From NCBI RefSeq assembly GCF_029869925.1, contig NZ_CP118605.1, positions 2,048,001 through 2,112,000 on the forward strand: 64,000 bases of DNA, read 5' to 3'. This stretch comes from Microbulbifer bruguierae. Its GTDB lineage: Bacteria; Pseudomonadota; Gammaproteobacteria; Pseudomonadales; Cellvibrionaceae. The position numbers and the translations under genes were made by a program. The notes beneath the pieces were generated by a model. It saw nothing but the letters and a program-made list of their open reading frames with translations. It had not been told where the DNA came from and searched no databases. Numbering within the stretch: position 1 is the first letter of the stretch; each line of letters opens with the position of its first letter. Shown here piece after piece: positions 53,425-63,300 of this stretch.

Positions 53425-56400
53425 TTACTCACACACATCGCCACTGATTGCGGGAATTTCCAGCGGTTCACTATTGAGCTTCTCACCCTGATAACCGAAT
53501 TCTGCATAGGCGCCAGGCTGAATCACGCTGTTCCAGCCAAGGCCGGAGGCGGTGTAGGGGTTACTGCCGGACAGATTGGCATTCCACAGGTTGGTGATGC
53601 GGCTGCTGCCACTGTAGGAGAAGGTGAGCTGCCAGCCATCGATGGGTGTATCGCCGTTATTGGTGATACGGATACTGCCGACAAAGCCGGCCCCCCAGTG
53701 GCTGCCCTCGATATAGTCACAGCTGGCAGTGCCGGCCCCGCCTTCATTGCCACCGCCCTCGTTACCACCACCATCGTCCGGCTCGGTCACTTCGATGGCG
53801 ATGGTATCGCTGTCACTGGCACTGCCATCGCTGGCGGTCAGGGTCGCGGTGTAATTACCGGCGCTGGCGTAGGTATGACTGACACTGGCACCACTAGCGG
53901 TGCTGCCATCGCCAAAATCCCAGCTGAAACTGAGCGTATCGCCATCGGCATCACTGGAACCCGAGGCATCGAAGGTCACCGACACCGGTGCTTCACCAGA
54001 GGTAGAGCTTGCGGAAACCATTGCAACCGGCGGGGTGTTTTCCGGTTCCACCCCATTTGCGGTAATCGACACGCTGGTGCTGTCACCACCGCCCTGGCCA
54101 TCGTTAACGGTCAGTGTCGCGGTGTAGGTACCGGCCATCTGGTAGGTATGGCTGGCGGTGACACCGGTAGCGGAACTGCCGTCGCCGAAGCTCCAGCTGT
54201 AGCTCAGCGCATCGCCATCGGCATCGCTGGAATTACTGCCGTCGAAATTGACCAGCAGCGGGGCATCACCGCTCACCGGGGTCGCGCTGACCGCTGCCAC
54301 CGGGTCGGTATTTTCAATCACGCCACCGGTAGGATCCGCGTACAACAAGCCGCGACCATTGGTACCGAGATATACACGGCCAAAAATACGCGGGTCGCCG
54401 GTAATCGCTTCTCCCATATTGCCGTACTGGTGCGCGTCATCGTTGATCCGCACCCAGGCTGCGCCCTCATTGGTGGAGCGGAATACACCGGTCACGCCAT
54501 CCACCGTACCCACCAGATACAGGGTGTGATAATCACCAGCGGGCGCCGCCGCGCCGAGGCCGATATTCACCCCCTCTTCCACGCTGGCGATTTTGCTAAA
54601 ACTGGCACCGCCATCGGTTGAGCGCCACAGGCCGGTAACGGTTTCCGCACTGGCATTGACGGCGCTGCCGGCAAGCCAGATATGACCTTCATTACCCGGC
54701 GCCGCCAGGAACTTGCCCGATTCCGGCAAACCGCTGGCGGCCGTCGTGGTGAAGCTGACACCGCCATCCTGGGATACGTAGAAAGTGCCCCCACTAAAGG
54801 CGTAGAACGTCTGCGGATTCACCCGGTCGCTCTCCACCCGCGCACCGGCTGGCACACCGCTGGAAGCGGTCCAGGAGCTGCCATAGGTTGTGGATACGTG
54901 CACGCCTGCCCCCTGTGGACTCCACACAATGGCACCGCCATTTGCACTCATTGCTACATGGCCGCCACCGGTTACCCCGGATGGCTCCTGCCCCTGCCAC
55001 CAGCTATCTCCGGCAGATGTGGAGACACCGATATGCACCGTATCCGCATTGCCGACCCGCACCATGATGCTGGGATCCAGCGCCGCAAAATCGATTCCGG
55101 TGGTACTGGTCAGATACGGCGTCTGGTACATCAGATCCGGCACCGTATCCACATCGGTGTGTTTGAAACCACCGATATCCCCGAGCGCAGAGAAGATATT
55201 CGCGTTACCGCTGGGCGGGCTGGCGAGATCCAGCACCGCGGTTTCCTCCAGCCCCTTGATCATCGGCTCGATAGTGACAATACCGTCGCTGTCCCAGTTG
55301 GTGAGATTGTTGGCGCCGTAAATGGTGGCGCCTGTGCCGTACATAAAGCGGTCGGAATTGTGCGGATCGATTTCCACCGATTCGTTCATCCAGCCCAGCT
55401 TGAGAGCTTCTTCCGGCGGCTGTGGGTTGGCGCCGAGGTGCAGCCAGGGCACCGAGCTGATATCCATCTCATAGCGCTTGCTACGCGACGGGTAACCCGC
55501 CCAATCCCAGATGCGCGTCCAGCTGGCGCCGGCGTCGGTGGTGCGGAACAGGATCATGTCCGGCCACCAGGAATTGAGTGACGCCACCATCAGCGTCTCG
55601 GGGTTCTGGCGGTCGATGGTCAGCCCGGAATAACCAAAATACAGTTCGCCGCTGGCCGCGGTCATGGGGCTGATTTCACTCCAGGTTTCCGTGGCGACGT
55701 CGAACCTCCATACCGCGCCGGTACTGCCATCGTAGGGGCCGCCGGTATCGCTCATGGCCACATACAGCGCACCGTTGACCTCGTCGAACACGCCCTTGTG
55801 GGGAATGAACCCCGAGGGCGCACCAGGGATCACTTCCCAGCTGGCGCCACCATCGGTAGAGCGGTAAAGGGAATAAGTGGTATCCGCGACCCCCACATAA
55901 ATCACATCGGAACCTTCACCACTGGTGCCGGAAGTGGGGTCGAAGGTTACCCACACCACACCCTGCAGTTTATCCCCGTATCCCCATTCGTCATCGGGAT
56001 CGGCAGCGTAGGTGCCGGGATTGGGAAAGCTCTGTACTTCATACCAGGTCACCCCGTAGTCGGTACTGCGCCACAGGCCCTCGCCCAGTTCCGCCCCGTA
56101 ATAAATTATGCTGTTGTCATTGGGGTCGATACGCAGGCGCTCACCCATACCGCGCCCGGGCATATTGCCGCCCACCTTGAACGGCAGTTCTGTGACCTGC
56201 CAGGTTTCACCGCGATCCGTGGAGCGGGCGATGGCACCATTGTTCGGATCCCAATCGTTGGTGTACATGCCAAGCGCCGCGTAAACCCGGTTGGTATCCA
56301 CCGGGTCTGTAGCCATACTCATGACGCCGTTCCAGCCCCACTTGTCCCAGCCGACCCAGTCCAGCAGAGGTTTCCATTCCTGATTCGCGTCATTCCAGCG

Positions 56401-56640
56401 ATAGGCGCCGCCAATATCCGTGCGTGCATAAATCAGGTTAGGCTCACTGCGGTTAAAAATGATCGCCGGCACAAAACCACCACCGTCGATGCGCACATTC
56501 TGCCAGCTGTACTCTTCCTGAGGCGCGGCCTCCACCACCGGCGCGACCGACAGTGCCAGCGCGACACCGGTACTAACAGCCGCGCGCTGAATGGTTAGCG
56601 AAAGCTTGCGCATTAAAAAGGTTTTATTTGAATTCATCAT
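53425..56640 (-). CDS. GH74 endo-xyloglucanase with two PKD domains and CBM2
   Basis: 1071 aa. A signal peptide (about residues 1-38) precedes tandem seven-bladed GH74 propellers with the two catalytic Asp positions D75 (ARTDIGGAYRW) and D488 (LGDIGGFKHTD) and repeated STDGGASW-type Asp-box motifs. PKD 1 is at about 779-862 and PKD 2 at about 869-952, then a Gly/Asn linker and a C-terminal CBM2 (about 971-1071, SHWGAGFVGSIRITNNGD). GH74 enzymes cut the xyloglucan backbone, so this is the probable extracellular depolymerase feeding the whole locus. Two adjacent Met codons at the start; AAAGG lies upstream. Its own promoter must lie in the 96 bp behind the GH5 terminator. Confidence 0.95.
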   Translation of the reverse strand: MMNSNKTFLMRKLSLTIQRAAVSTGVALALSVAPVVEAAPQEEYSWQNVRIDGGGFVPAIIFNRSEPNLIYARTDIGGAYRWNDANQEWKPLLDWVGWDKWGWNGVMSMATDPVDTNRVYAALGMYTNDWDPNNGAIARSTDRGETWQVTELPFKVGGNMPGRGMGERLRIDPNDNSIIYYGAELGEGLWRSTDYGVTWYEVQSFPNPGTYAADPDDEWGYGDKLQGVVWVTFDPTSGTSGEGSDVIYVGVADTTYSLYRSTDGGASWEVIPGAPSGFIPHKGVFDEVNGALYVAMSDTGGPYDGSTGAVWRFDVATETWSEISPMTAASGELYFGYSGLTIDRQNPETLMVASLNSWWPDMILFRTTDAGASWTRIWDWAGYPSRSKRYEMDISSVPWLHLGANPQPPEEALKLGWMNESVEIDPHNSDRFMYGTGATIYGANNLTNWDSDGIVTIEPMIKGLEETAVLDLASPPSGNANIFSALGDIGGFKHTDVDTVPDLMYQTPYLTSTTGIDFAALDPSIMVRVGNADTVHIGVSTSAGDSWWQGQEPSGVTGGGHVAMSANGGAIVWSPQGAGVHVSTTYGSSWTASSGVPAGARVESDRVNPQTFYAFSGGTFYVSQDGGVSFTTTAASGLPESGKFLAAPGNEGHIWLAGSAVNASAETVTGLWRSTDGGASFSKIASVEEGVNIGLGAAAPAGDYHTLYLVGTVDGVTGVFRSTNEGAAWVRINDDAHQYGNMGEAITGDPRIFGRVYLGTNGRGLLYADPTGGVIENTDPVAAVSATPVSGDAPLLVNFDGSNSSDADGDALSYSWSFGDGSSATGVTASHTYQMAGTYTATLTVNDGQGGGDSTSVSITANGVEPENTPPVAMVSASSTSGEAPVSVTFDASGSSDADGDTLSFSWDFGDGSTASGASVSHTYASAGNYTATLTASDGSASDSDTIAIEVTEPDDGGGNEGGGNEGGAGTASCDYIEGSHWGAGFVGSIRITNNGDTPIDGWQLTFSYSGSSRITNLWNANLSGSNPYTASGLGWNSVIQPGAYAEFGYQGEKLNSEPLEIPAISGDVCE

Positions 56641-56698
56641 CGCTGTTGCCTTTGTTTAATGGTATTTCTTGTTAGAGAGGTACAACAAAAGAGATACG

Positions 56699-56731
56699 AA
56701 AAAAAACGGCAGCCCCGAAAAAAGCTGCCGT
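56699..56731 (-). terminator. Intrinsic terminator of the GH5_8 gene
   Basis: On the minus strand ACGGCAGC pairs with GCTGCCGT, followed by a run of eight T, directly after the GH5 stop. GH5_8 and GH74 are therefore separate transcripts. Confidence 0.9.
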
Positions 56732-56736
56732 GAACA

Positions 56737-58212
56737 TCACTGCACCGAACACTCGGGCAGCGTGATATTTCCCGGCGCACCCTGCATGCCAAAGGTGGCA
56801 CTCTGCCCCGGTTGAAGACTGCGGTTGTAACTCACCGAATCACCTTCGATGACACTGCCACTTGCAGTAGTAAGCTGCACGCTCCAGGCATTGCTGATGG
56901 ACACCGACTGCGCGAACGCCAGCGCAACCGACCAATCACTCACCGCTTCACTGCCAGTGTTGGTGACCGTCACCGTACCCAGCACAAAACCCGAACCCCA
57001 GTCACTCAGGCCTCCCGCGCTGCAGCTGAGACTACTGCCTCCACCAGAGGACGAACCAGAAGAAGACCCGGAAGCAGACCCGGAAGAAGAACCGCCCGAG
57101 GAGGACGAACTGGAGGAAGAGCTGGACGAGCTTCCTCCCGAAGAAGAACTGCTGGATGAACTACTCGACGAACTACTCGACGAACTGCTGGAAGAGCCAC
57201 CGGAGGAAGATCCCCCACAGCCTGCAAATACCGTCGCGCACTCCGCAGTCTCGGCAATACCGTTGCTGCCGTTAAACAGCCGTTCCCCCCAGGCAGAGAG
57301 ATTGTTGGGATCCCAGTTGAGCGCCATATCCAGATAAGGCTCGGTATTACCGGACCAGGACCAACCGAGATAACCGAGCCCGCGCGCTTCGGCTTCCGCG
57401 AGAATGGAATCCTCATCCACCGGTTGCCCCTGGTGCTCGTGGCCGAATTCACCGACCAGCAGCGGCAACCCCATATCCTGAAAATCCTGCATATACGTGG
57501 CAACGCTGTTGTAATCGCCGTAGATCTGATACATGTGCACGGAAAAAAGCACATTGGCGAGAGGGTCTGAAGCAAAGATCTGCGGTGCATTCCCGCGCAT
57601 GTGATTTTCCCAGTCCTGCCCCCAGCTGGAAGCATCCACCACAATGGTATGGGTCAGGCCCGCATTGCGCAGGCGCTGGATAGCGGCGGTAGTGCCCTCC
57701 ACATAATTGGTTTCGGAGACGAAATTTCCGAAAGGTTCATTGGCAATATTGATCAGGACATAGTCTTCCTGTCCGCGAATGGCCGCGACAATGTCCGCAC
57801 TTACCCAGTACTCGGCCGCTTCAGAAATATGAATGGCTGCACTGTCTTCACCCCAACCGGTAGCGTCATGCACTTCCAAAACACAGATCAGTGCATTCGC
57901 CTTGCATTGATCGATCACCCGAGCCACGTCGGCACCGTCATTGCGATTCCAGCGCCCGCCCGATGCCAGCACCACCCTCACCGCATTTGCGCCAGCAGCG
58001 GCAATATCTGCGAGAGCCTGCTCGGTGCGGCCCGTGTACCATGTGTGCGCGTGATTGACGCCGCGCATAACAAACGGGTTACCGTTGCCATCCAGCAGCT
58101 CACCGTTGTCAATGGAAAAACCCGCCCAGGAATGTCCCGCAAAAAACAACAGGCCTGCCGCGGCAAATCTTTGCCACAGCCTTCCGCCAACTTGATAATT
58201 TTTATTCTCCAT
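56737..58212 (-). CDS. GH5_8 endo-beta-1,4-mannanase with polyserine linker and CBM2
   Basis: 491 aa from ATG 58212 (AAGGTGG upstream; a GTG at 58221 lies in the ribosome site). The signal peptide ends HSWA-GF at about residue 30. The catalytic domain (31-330) matches GH5 subfamily 8 mannanases: NPFVMRGVNHAHTWY, CVLEVHDATGWGED, acid/base E159 (INIANEPFG) and nucleophile E255 (VGEFGHEHQG). A Ser/Gly linker of about 60 residues, typical of Cellvibrionales, joins a C-terminal CBM2 (about 395-491) that should target cellulose. Substrate is beta-mannan or glucomannan rather than xyloglucan, so the cluster serves more than one hemicellulose. Confidence 0.92.
   Translation of the reverse strand: MENKNYQVGGRLWQRFAAAGLLFFAGHSWAGFSIDNGELLDGNGNPFVMRGVNHAHTWYTGRTEQALADIAAAGANAVRVVLASGGRWNRNDGADVARVIDQCKANALICVLEVHDATGWGEDSAAIHISEAAEYWVSADIVAAIRGQEDYVLINIANEPFGNFVSETNYVEGTTAAIQRLRNAGLTHTIVVDASSWGQDWENHMRGNAPQIFASDPLANVLFSVHMYQIYGDYNSVATYMQDFQDMGLPLLVGEFGHEHQGQPVDEDSILAEAEARGLGYLGWSWSGNTEPYLDMALNWDPNNLSAWGERLFNGSNGIAETAECATVFAGCGGSSSGGSSSSSSSSSSSSSSSSSSSGGSSSSSSSSSSSSGGSSSGSASGSSSGSSSGGGSSLSCSAGGLSDWGSGFVLGTVTVTNTGSEAVSDWSVALAFAQSVSISNAWSVQLTTASGSVIEGDSVSYNRSLQPGQSATFGMQGAPGNITLPECSVQ
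57030..57215 (-). repeat. Low-complexity polyserine linker DNA
   Basis: Runs of serine codons with glycine spacers, coding for the flexible linker of the GH5_8 enzyme. Mixed AGC/AGT/TCC-type codon use. Prone to slippage and recombination with similar linkers elsewhere in the genome. Confidence 0.85.
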
Positions 58213-58658
58213 TCTTCCCACCTTTTATTGAACAACACGTATTGAATAACACGCATTAAATGTCGCGAGCACAGACGTACATCGCCGTACCCACAATGGA
58301 TAAGCACTTCAATAAAACGGGAACACATTGGCAAAAATGACTCGTCATCTATCACAGCTGACAAATGACACTACCGCTTCGTCAATGCTTCCGGCGGTGT
58401 GAAAAAAAGAAATACATTTATTATTCTTATCGAAACCTATCCGGGTAATACAGACGCACGCTTCGGTGAAAAAAATAGGCGGGGATCTCTCGCCCGCCCA
58501 AGCTCACACCAAATCGACGATTACCTCGGAGACATTTACGTCACTCATAGGACGTTTTAAAAACCAGAACTTATCCACGCAAACAAAAATCAGGCGACAG
58601 TATTTGATGCAAACTTCACACATTGATGAAGTGCAAGAAAAAATCGCCGTAGGGTTCG
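58213..58658. other. Intergenic region between GH43 and GH5_8
   Basis: 446 bp. It holds the terminator of the GH3-GH43 operon (58469-58498) and, near the GH5_8 start, two tandem 14-mers ATTGAACAACACGT / ATTGAATAACACGC (58227-58254). The GH5_8 promoter lies here but no consensus pair stands out, and no LacI-type operator is present. Confidence 0.6.
58469..58498 (-). terminator. Intrinsic terminator of the GH3-GH43 operon
   Basis: On the minus strand GGCGGG pairs with CCCGCC around a 9-nt loop, followed by TATTTTTTT. About 160 bp beyond the GH43 stop. Confidence 0.8.
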
Positions 58659-60326
58659 CTAAACCGCCCGATAACGGAAACGTCGGAAACGCACATCACC
58701 GTCGCCAGCGCTGTACAACCCGACCCTGAGACTGAGAAATCCGCCAAACACATTGTGATGCAGGCCAGAGACTTCCATGCGATGCCCGTGCAAATGCCAG
58801 GTTTCACCACCGTCCCGGGAATAGTGGTAGGTCACCACATTATTGTGATTAAGCAGTTTTATTCGCAGGCTGGAAGTCTGCGCGGGCTGGCGGAACCAGC
58901 TCTGTTCCTCGGCGTATTGATAGGTCTTGATGAATTCCCGGGTAAAACCGAGTCCGACAAAGGCCCTGTGGTTGTAAAACAGCAGCAGTCCACCTTCGGC
59001 ATCTCCGTCCAGCTCCATCGCCACTTCCACTTCATAGGCGCGGTCGCCGACAATACAGGTGAGCGGCGCACTATCCGCCGGCGAGGCGCCACGTGCCGCA
59101 ATACGCAGACCGTCCTTTTCATAATGAACCCGCCGCATTTCATCCGCGGAAGGATTGTGGAAGGCCCACTGGATACCGAAACGGTCATCCCGAAAATCGT
59201 CGGAAAGTGCACTGCCCGCTGTTCCCCGCGATTTGCCGCCGGGAATGGGCAGAGGACGCGAAAGATCGCCGCCGATCGCGCGAAACCAGCCATCGTCGGT
59301 CCACTCAATGGGTTCCAGCAAGGTCTGGCGACCCAGGGTACGAAAGCCGTTTTCATAGCCGTGATACACCATCCACCAGTCGCCGTCCCCACCCTTCCCG
59401 CTATTCGGTCCCTCCACCAGGGTTGCGTGGCCGCGGGACCACCAGGGTTCCTTTTCATTCACCGTGCGCACCAGCGGATTGTGCGGGCAGTGCTCCCAGG
59501 GGCCGTGAATGGATTTGGAACGCGCGGCAATCACCATATGCCCGGTGGCCGGACCTGCAGTGCCGCCCACTGCAGTGACCAGATAAAACCAGTCGCCGCG
59601 GCGCAGCAGCTTCGGGCCTTCCGGTGCGAAGTTTTCCACCACCCAGTCTTCCGGATAGCGCCAGGGATCGTAGGCGGATTCCAATTCGCCGGCGGCAGAT
59701 AGACCGTCGGCACTCAGCCTGATTTTGCGGATGCCGTTGACGAACAGGTACCGGTGCCCGTCTTCACCCACAATATGCCCGGGATCGATACACCCCTGAA
59801 TACGCATATCGATGGGATCGCTCCAGGGCCCGCGAATATCGTCCGCCCAGATCACAAAAATGGACCAGCCCTTATCATCCGGGTTGGCCGGAATATAGAT
59901 GTAGTAGCGGTCTTCGTGCTTGCACAGGTCCACCGCCCAGATGGCACCCAGCGGCTTGAACAGCGAAGGTCCAACCGGCGACCAGTTCACCAGATCCCGG
60001 GAGTGCCAGATAATCAGCCCGGGATAGGAATAGAACGACGAAAAGGTCATGTAATAGTCGTCGCCGTCCTTGAGGATGGTCGGGTCCGGATGGTCACCGG
60101 GAACGACGGGATTGATAAAAGTGCCGTTACCCAGATCCGCCTTTCTCTGCCCCTCGATTCCCCGGGCCCAATTCACAGGCGCTTTACCATCAGCGCTTGC
60201 CGCGCACTTTTCGCTGTCTGTTTTTGTGTTCGCGGTAACGGTGCTGGCAACCGCGCCGGCAAAAGGCGCTGCTGCGGCCCCGGCGATCAGACGTTTGCAC
60301 AGGTTGCGGCGGGAATTATCAACCAT
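58659..60326 (-). CDS. Tat-exported GH43 glycoside hydrolase
   Basis: 555 aa. Twin-arginine signal (MVDNSRRNLCKRLIAGAAAAP). The GH43 propeller at about 65-370 has candidate catalytic acids in GDHPDPTIL, GCIDPGHI and FAPEGPKLLRR, then a C-terminal beta-sandwich (about 385-555) with a DUF1349-like look (VEVAMELDGDAEGGLLLFYN). Only distantly similar to the two other GH43 proteins in the window, so a different subfamily; xylosidase or arabinofuranosidase activity cannot be separated. ATG is preceded by GGAG, 32 bp after the GH3 fusion gene, forming a two-gene operon. Confidence 0.9.
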   Translation of the reverse strand: MVDNSRRNLCKRLIAGAAAAPFAGAVASTVTANTKTDSEKCAASADGKAPVNWARGIEGQRKADLGNGTFINPVVPGDHPDPTILKDGDDYYMTFSSFYSYPGLIIWHSRDLVNWSPVGPSLFKPLGAIWAVDLCKHEDRYYIYIPANPDDKGWSIFVIWADDIRGPWSDPIDMRIQGCIDPGHIVGEDGHRYLFVNGIRKIRLSADGLSAAGELESAYDPWRYPEDWVVENFAPEGPKLLRRGDWFYLVTAVGGTAGPATGHMVIAARSKSIHGPWEHCPHNPLVRTVNEKEPWWSRGHATLVEGPNSGKGGDGDWWMVYHGYENGFRTLGRQTLLEPIEWTDDGWFRAIGGDLSRPLPIPGGKSRGTAGSALSDDFRDDRFGIQWAFHNPSADEMRRVHYEKDGLRIAARGASPADSAPLTCIVGDRAYEVEVAMELDGDAEGGLLLFYNHRAFVGLGFTREFIKTYQYAEEQSWFRQPAQTSSLRIKLLNHNNVVTYHYSRDGGETWHLHGHRMEVSGLHHNVFGGFLSLRVGLYSAGDGDVRFRRFRYRAV

Positions 60327-60358
60327 GGATTCGCTCCGTATTTGCAGCAGGTTTTCGA

Positions 60359-63300
60359 TTAATCCAGCAGTCTGGAGAGCGTCGGCTCCATGGCCTCGGC
60401 CCAGATCTGGTAACCGCTTTCACTCAGATGCAGATAGTCGGGCATGATCTCGGTGCTCAACTCGCCATCGTCCTGCAGAAACTCGCGATAAATTTCCTGA
60501 TAGAAAATATGTTCGCCATCGGCGAACTCTTCAATGATGTCGTTGATACCCTGGTTGACCCGGCGCATGGGCGTGCCGGGTTTGGGATCGCGGGGGAAAA
60601 TACTGAGCAGCAAAATTTTCATTTGCGGCTGGCGAGCGCGCAGCTCCTCCAGCACCGCGCGGATACCGGCGGCAGTGAGTGCCGGATCTTCCAGGCGGTG
60701 TCCGGTGTTATTGGTACCGATCAGCACCACACCGGCTTTCGGCTGGATACCATCGAGTTCACCATTCTGCAGACGCCACAGCAGGTTTTCCGTGCGGTCG
60801 CCGCCGTATCCCAGATTTACTGCGTTGCGATCGGCATAGAAATTTTCCCAAACGGATTTGCCTTCTTTCTCCCAGCCTTCGGTAATGGAATCTCCGAGCA
60901 TCAGTAAATCCACATTGCCTTCGGCGAGGCGTTGCTGGTTGCGTTGGAAGCGCTCATCCCACCAGCCTTTGGACCAGTATTCATGGCGAGTATCGGGCGT
61001 GGTGGCGAGGGTACGGTAATCCGGGCAGCTGTCACTGGCGCGGGCGCTTTTTTCCAGGCGCACATTCGCCACCGCCACCTGTCCCTTGCCGCCAGCGCGC
61101 AGGGAGAAAGGCACACGGATTTGGGAGAAGTCATCGCCCTCGCGCACAAAACAGCTGAGCTTGTAGCTTTCGCGCTGCCAGCCCTTACCGATGTTTTCCC
61201 GCGCCTGCAGGGTCAGATCCACACGGCGCTCGCACTCGTGGCCGCACTGCAACTCCAGCGCGAGGTCCGCGCCTTCCAGGTCATCCACTTTCAGGTCGAA
61301 TGTCAGCACGCCCTGCTCCACATAATTGGAAAGGTCCAGCGGCCCACCGTGCTGCAGACTCAGGCGCGCCAGCCAAGTGTCCTGCCATTTGAACGTCAGC
61401 GCATCTTCCTGCACGTCCTTGTCGCTGGTCACTACAGTAACGCGGCCGCTGGGTAATTTCGCGAAGGCGCCGCTCAACATCTGGTTCTGTTCGAAGTCGT
61501 CGATCTGCACTCCCCAGGGTTGCAGCGGGCGGCCCTGATACAGCGCGTAACTTTTCGGTTCACCCTTCAGCAAACCGGGGACATTTTCCGTAAGCCGTGC
61601 CGGCCCTTCATATTCCGCATACAGACTCAGGCCGTAACCCAGTGCAAACTGAGGTGCATAGTCATCGTGGTGGGGGTTCAGTTTTGCCTGCAGCGGCAGT
61701 CCCGGCCAGGAAAAGGACAGTCGGCCGGTGAAATCGTAGCGGGCCTTGCCCTGCTCATCCGCAATGAGCATATCCGCCACGCCGTCACCTTCGGTCCCCG
61801 GCAGCCAGGCGGCGACAAATGCGTTGGATCCGTTGATTTCAGGGTTCACCCACATAGGGCGGCCAGAGAGAAATACCGAGACCACCGGAATTCCTTCCGC
61901 GTTAAATTTTTTCAGCAGCGCCAGGCTTTCTTTGTTGCCCGGCTCAAATTCCAGTGTGTTGCGATCACCTTGCCCTTCTGCATAGGGAGACTCGCCGAAC
62001 ACCACGATGGCCACATCCGGCTTTTTACTGAATTCACCGTCGACCGCAAGCAGGGCGTTACCGCCGGCAGCCTCTACTGCCTGCTTGATGCCGCGGTAGA
62101 TGGAGGTGGCTCCGGGGAATTTATCATTGGGAATTCCGGCGCCCTGCCAGCTTACACTCCAGCCACCGGACTGCATGGCAATGCTGTCGGCACCGGGGCC
62201 GGCGACGAGGATATTCTGTTGCGGATTCAACGGCAGAAGGCCATCGCGATTTTTCAGCAATACCATACTTTCACGCACTGCGCGGCGCGCCAGTGCGCGG
62301 TGCTCCGCACTGCCGACGATGGCTTCGTCACCGGCAAACGTGCGCTCAGATGGCTTTTTATCGAATAGGCCTGCGCGCAGTTTTACCCGCAGGATACGCC
62401 GCACCGCGTCATCCAGGCGCGCCATGGAAATCTCACCACTGTTCACCTGCGTCAGGGTGTTGGCGATCATGTTTTTCCAGTCGTATGTCACCATCAGCAG
62501 ATCGATGCCGGCGTTGATGGCCTGGGGGCAGTTGTCGTTGGTGCAGCCCACAACCTGACCGTGGCCATTCCAGTCGCCGACCACAAGACCGTCGAAACCC
62601 ATGCGCTTTTTCAATACATCGGTCAGCAGATACTGGTTGCCGTGGTGCTTTTCCCCGTTCCAGGAAGAGAAGCTGGCCATCACACTCTGCACCCCGCTCT
62701 CGATGACCGCGGGGTAACCGGCGTTGTGAATATCCACCAGTTCCTGTTCGCTGATACGGGCATCACCCTGGTCGTCGCCCTCAAAGGTGCCACCGTCGGC
62801 AAGAAAATGCTTGGCAGTGGCGAGCACGCGGGTTTCCGACAAAAAATCATCAGCACCAACAGTGCCCTGCAACCCTTCCACCATGGCGGAGGCAAAGGTT
62901 TTGACTACCTGTGGATCTTCGCTGTAACTCTCGTAAGTGCGTCCCCAGAGATCGTTCTGGGCGACAGCGAGGGTGGGGGCAAAGACCCACTCGACACCGG
63001 TGGTGCGCACCTCCGCCGCGGTGGCCGCGCCGATGGCCCGCACCAGATCGGGGTTACCGGTGGCACCGAGTCCAATGTTGTGCGGGAACAGGGTGGCGCC
63101 GGTGAGATTGCCGTTGCCATGTACCGCATCGGTGCCCCAGATAATCGGAATCGCCACCCCGCCATCGCTGCTATCCATCGATGCTTCCCAGAGGGCATCC
63201 GCCAGTGCCAACCAGTCATCCGGGCCGGCGTTTTCCTTGCGCCCGGGAATGGAACCACCGCCATTCAATACTGACCCGATATGGTATTTCTTCACCTCTT

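Noticed and set aside
57030-57215. Repetitive DNA that could be mistaken for a CRISPR or satellite array
   Set aside because: It is in frame and codes for the polyserine linker of the GH5_8 enzyme; no spacer/repeat periodicity.
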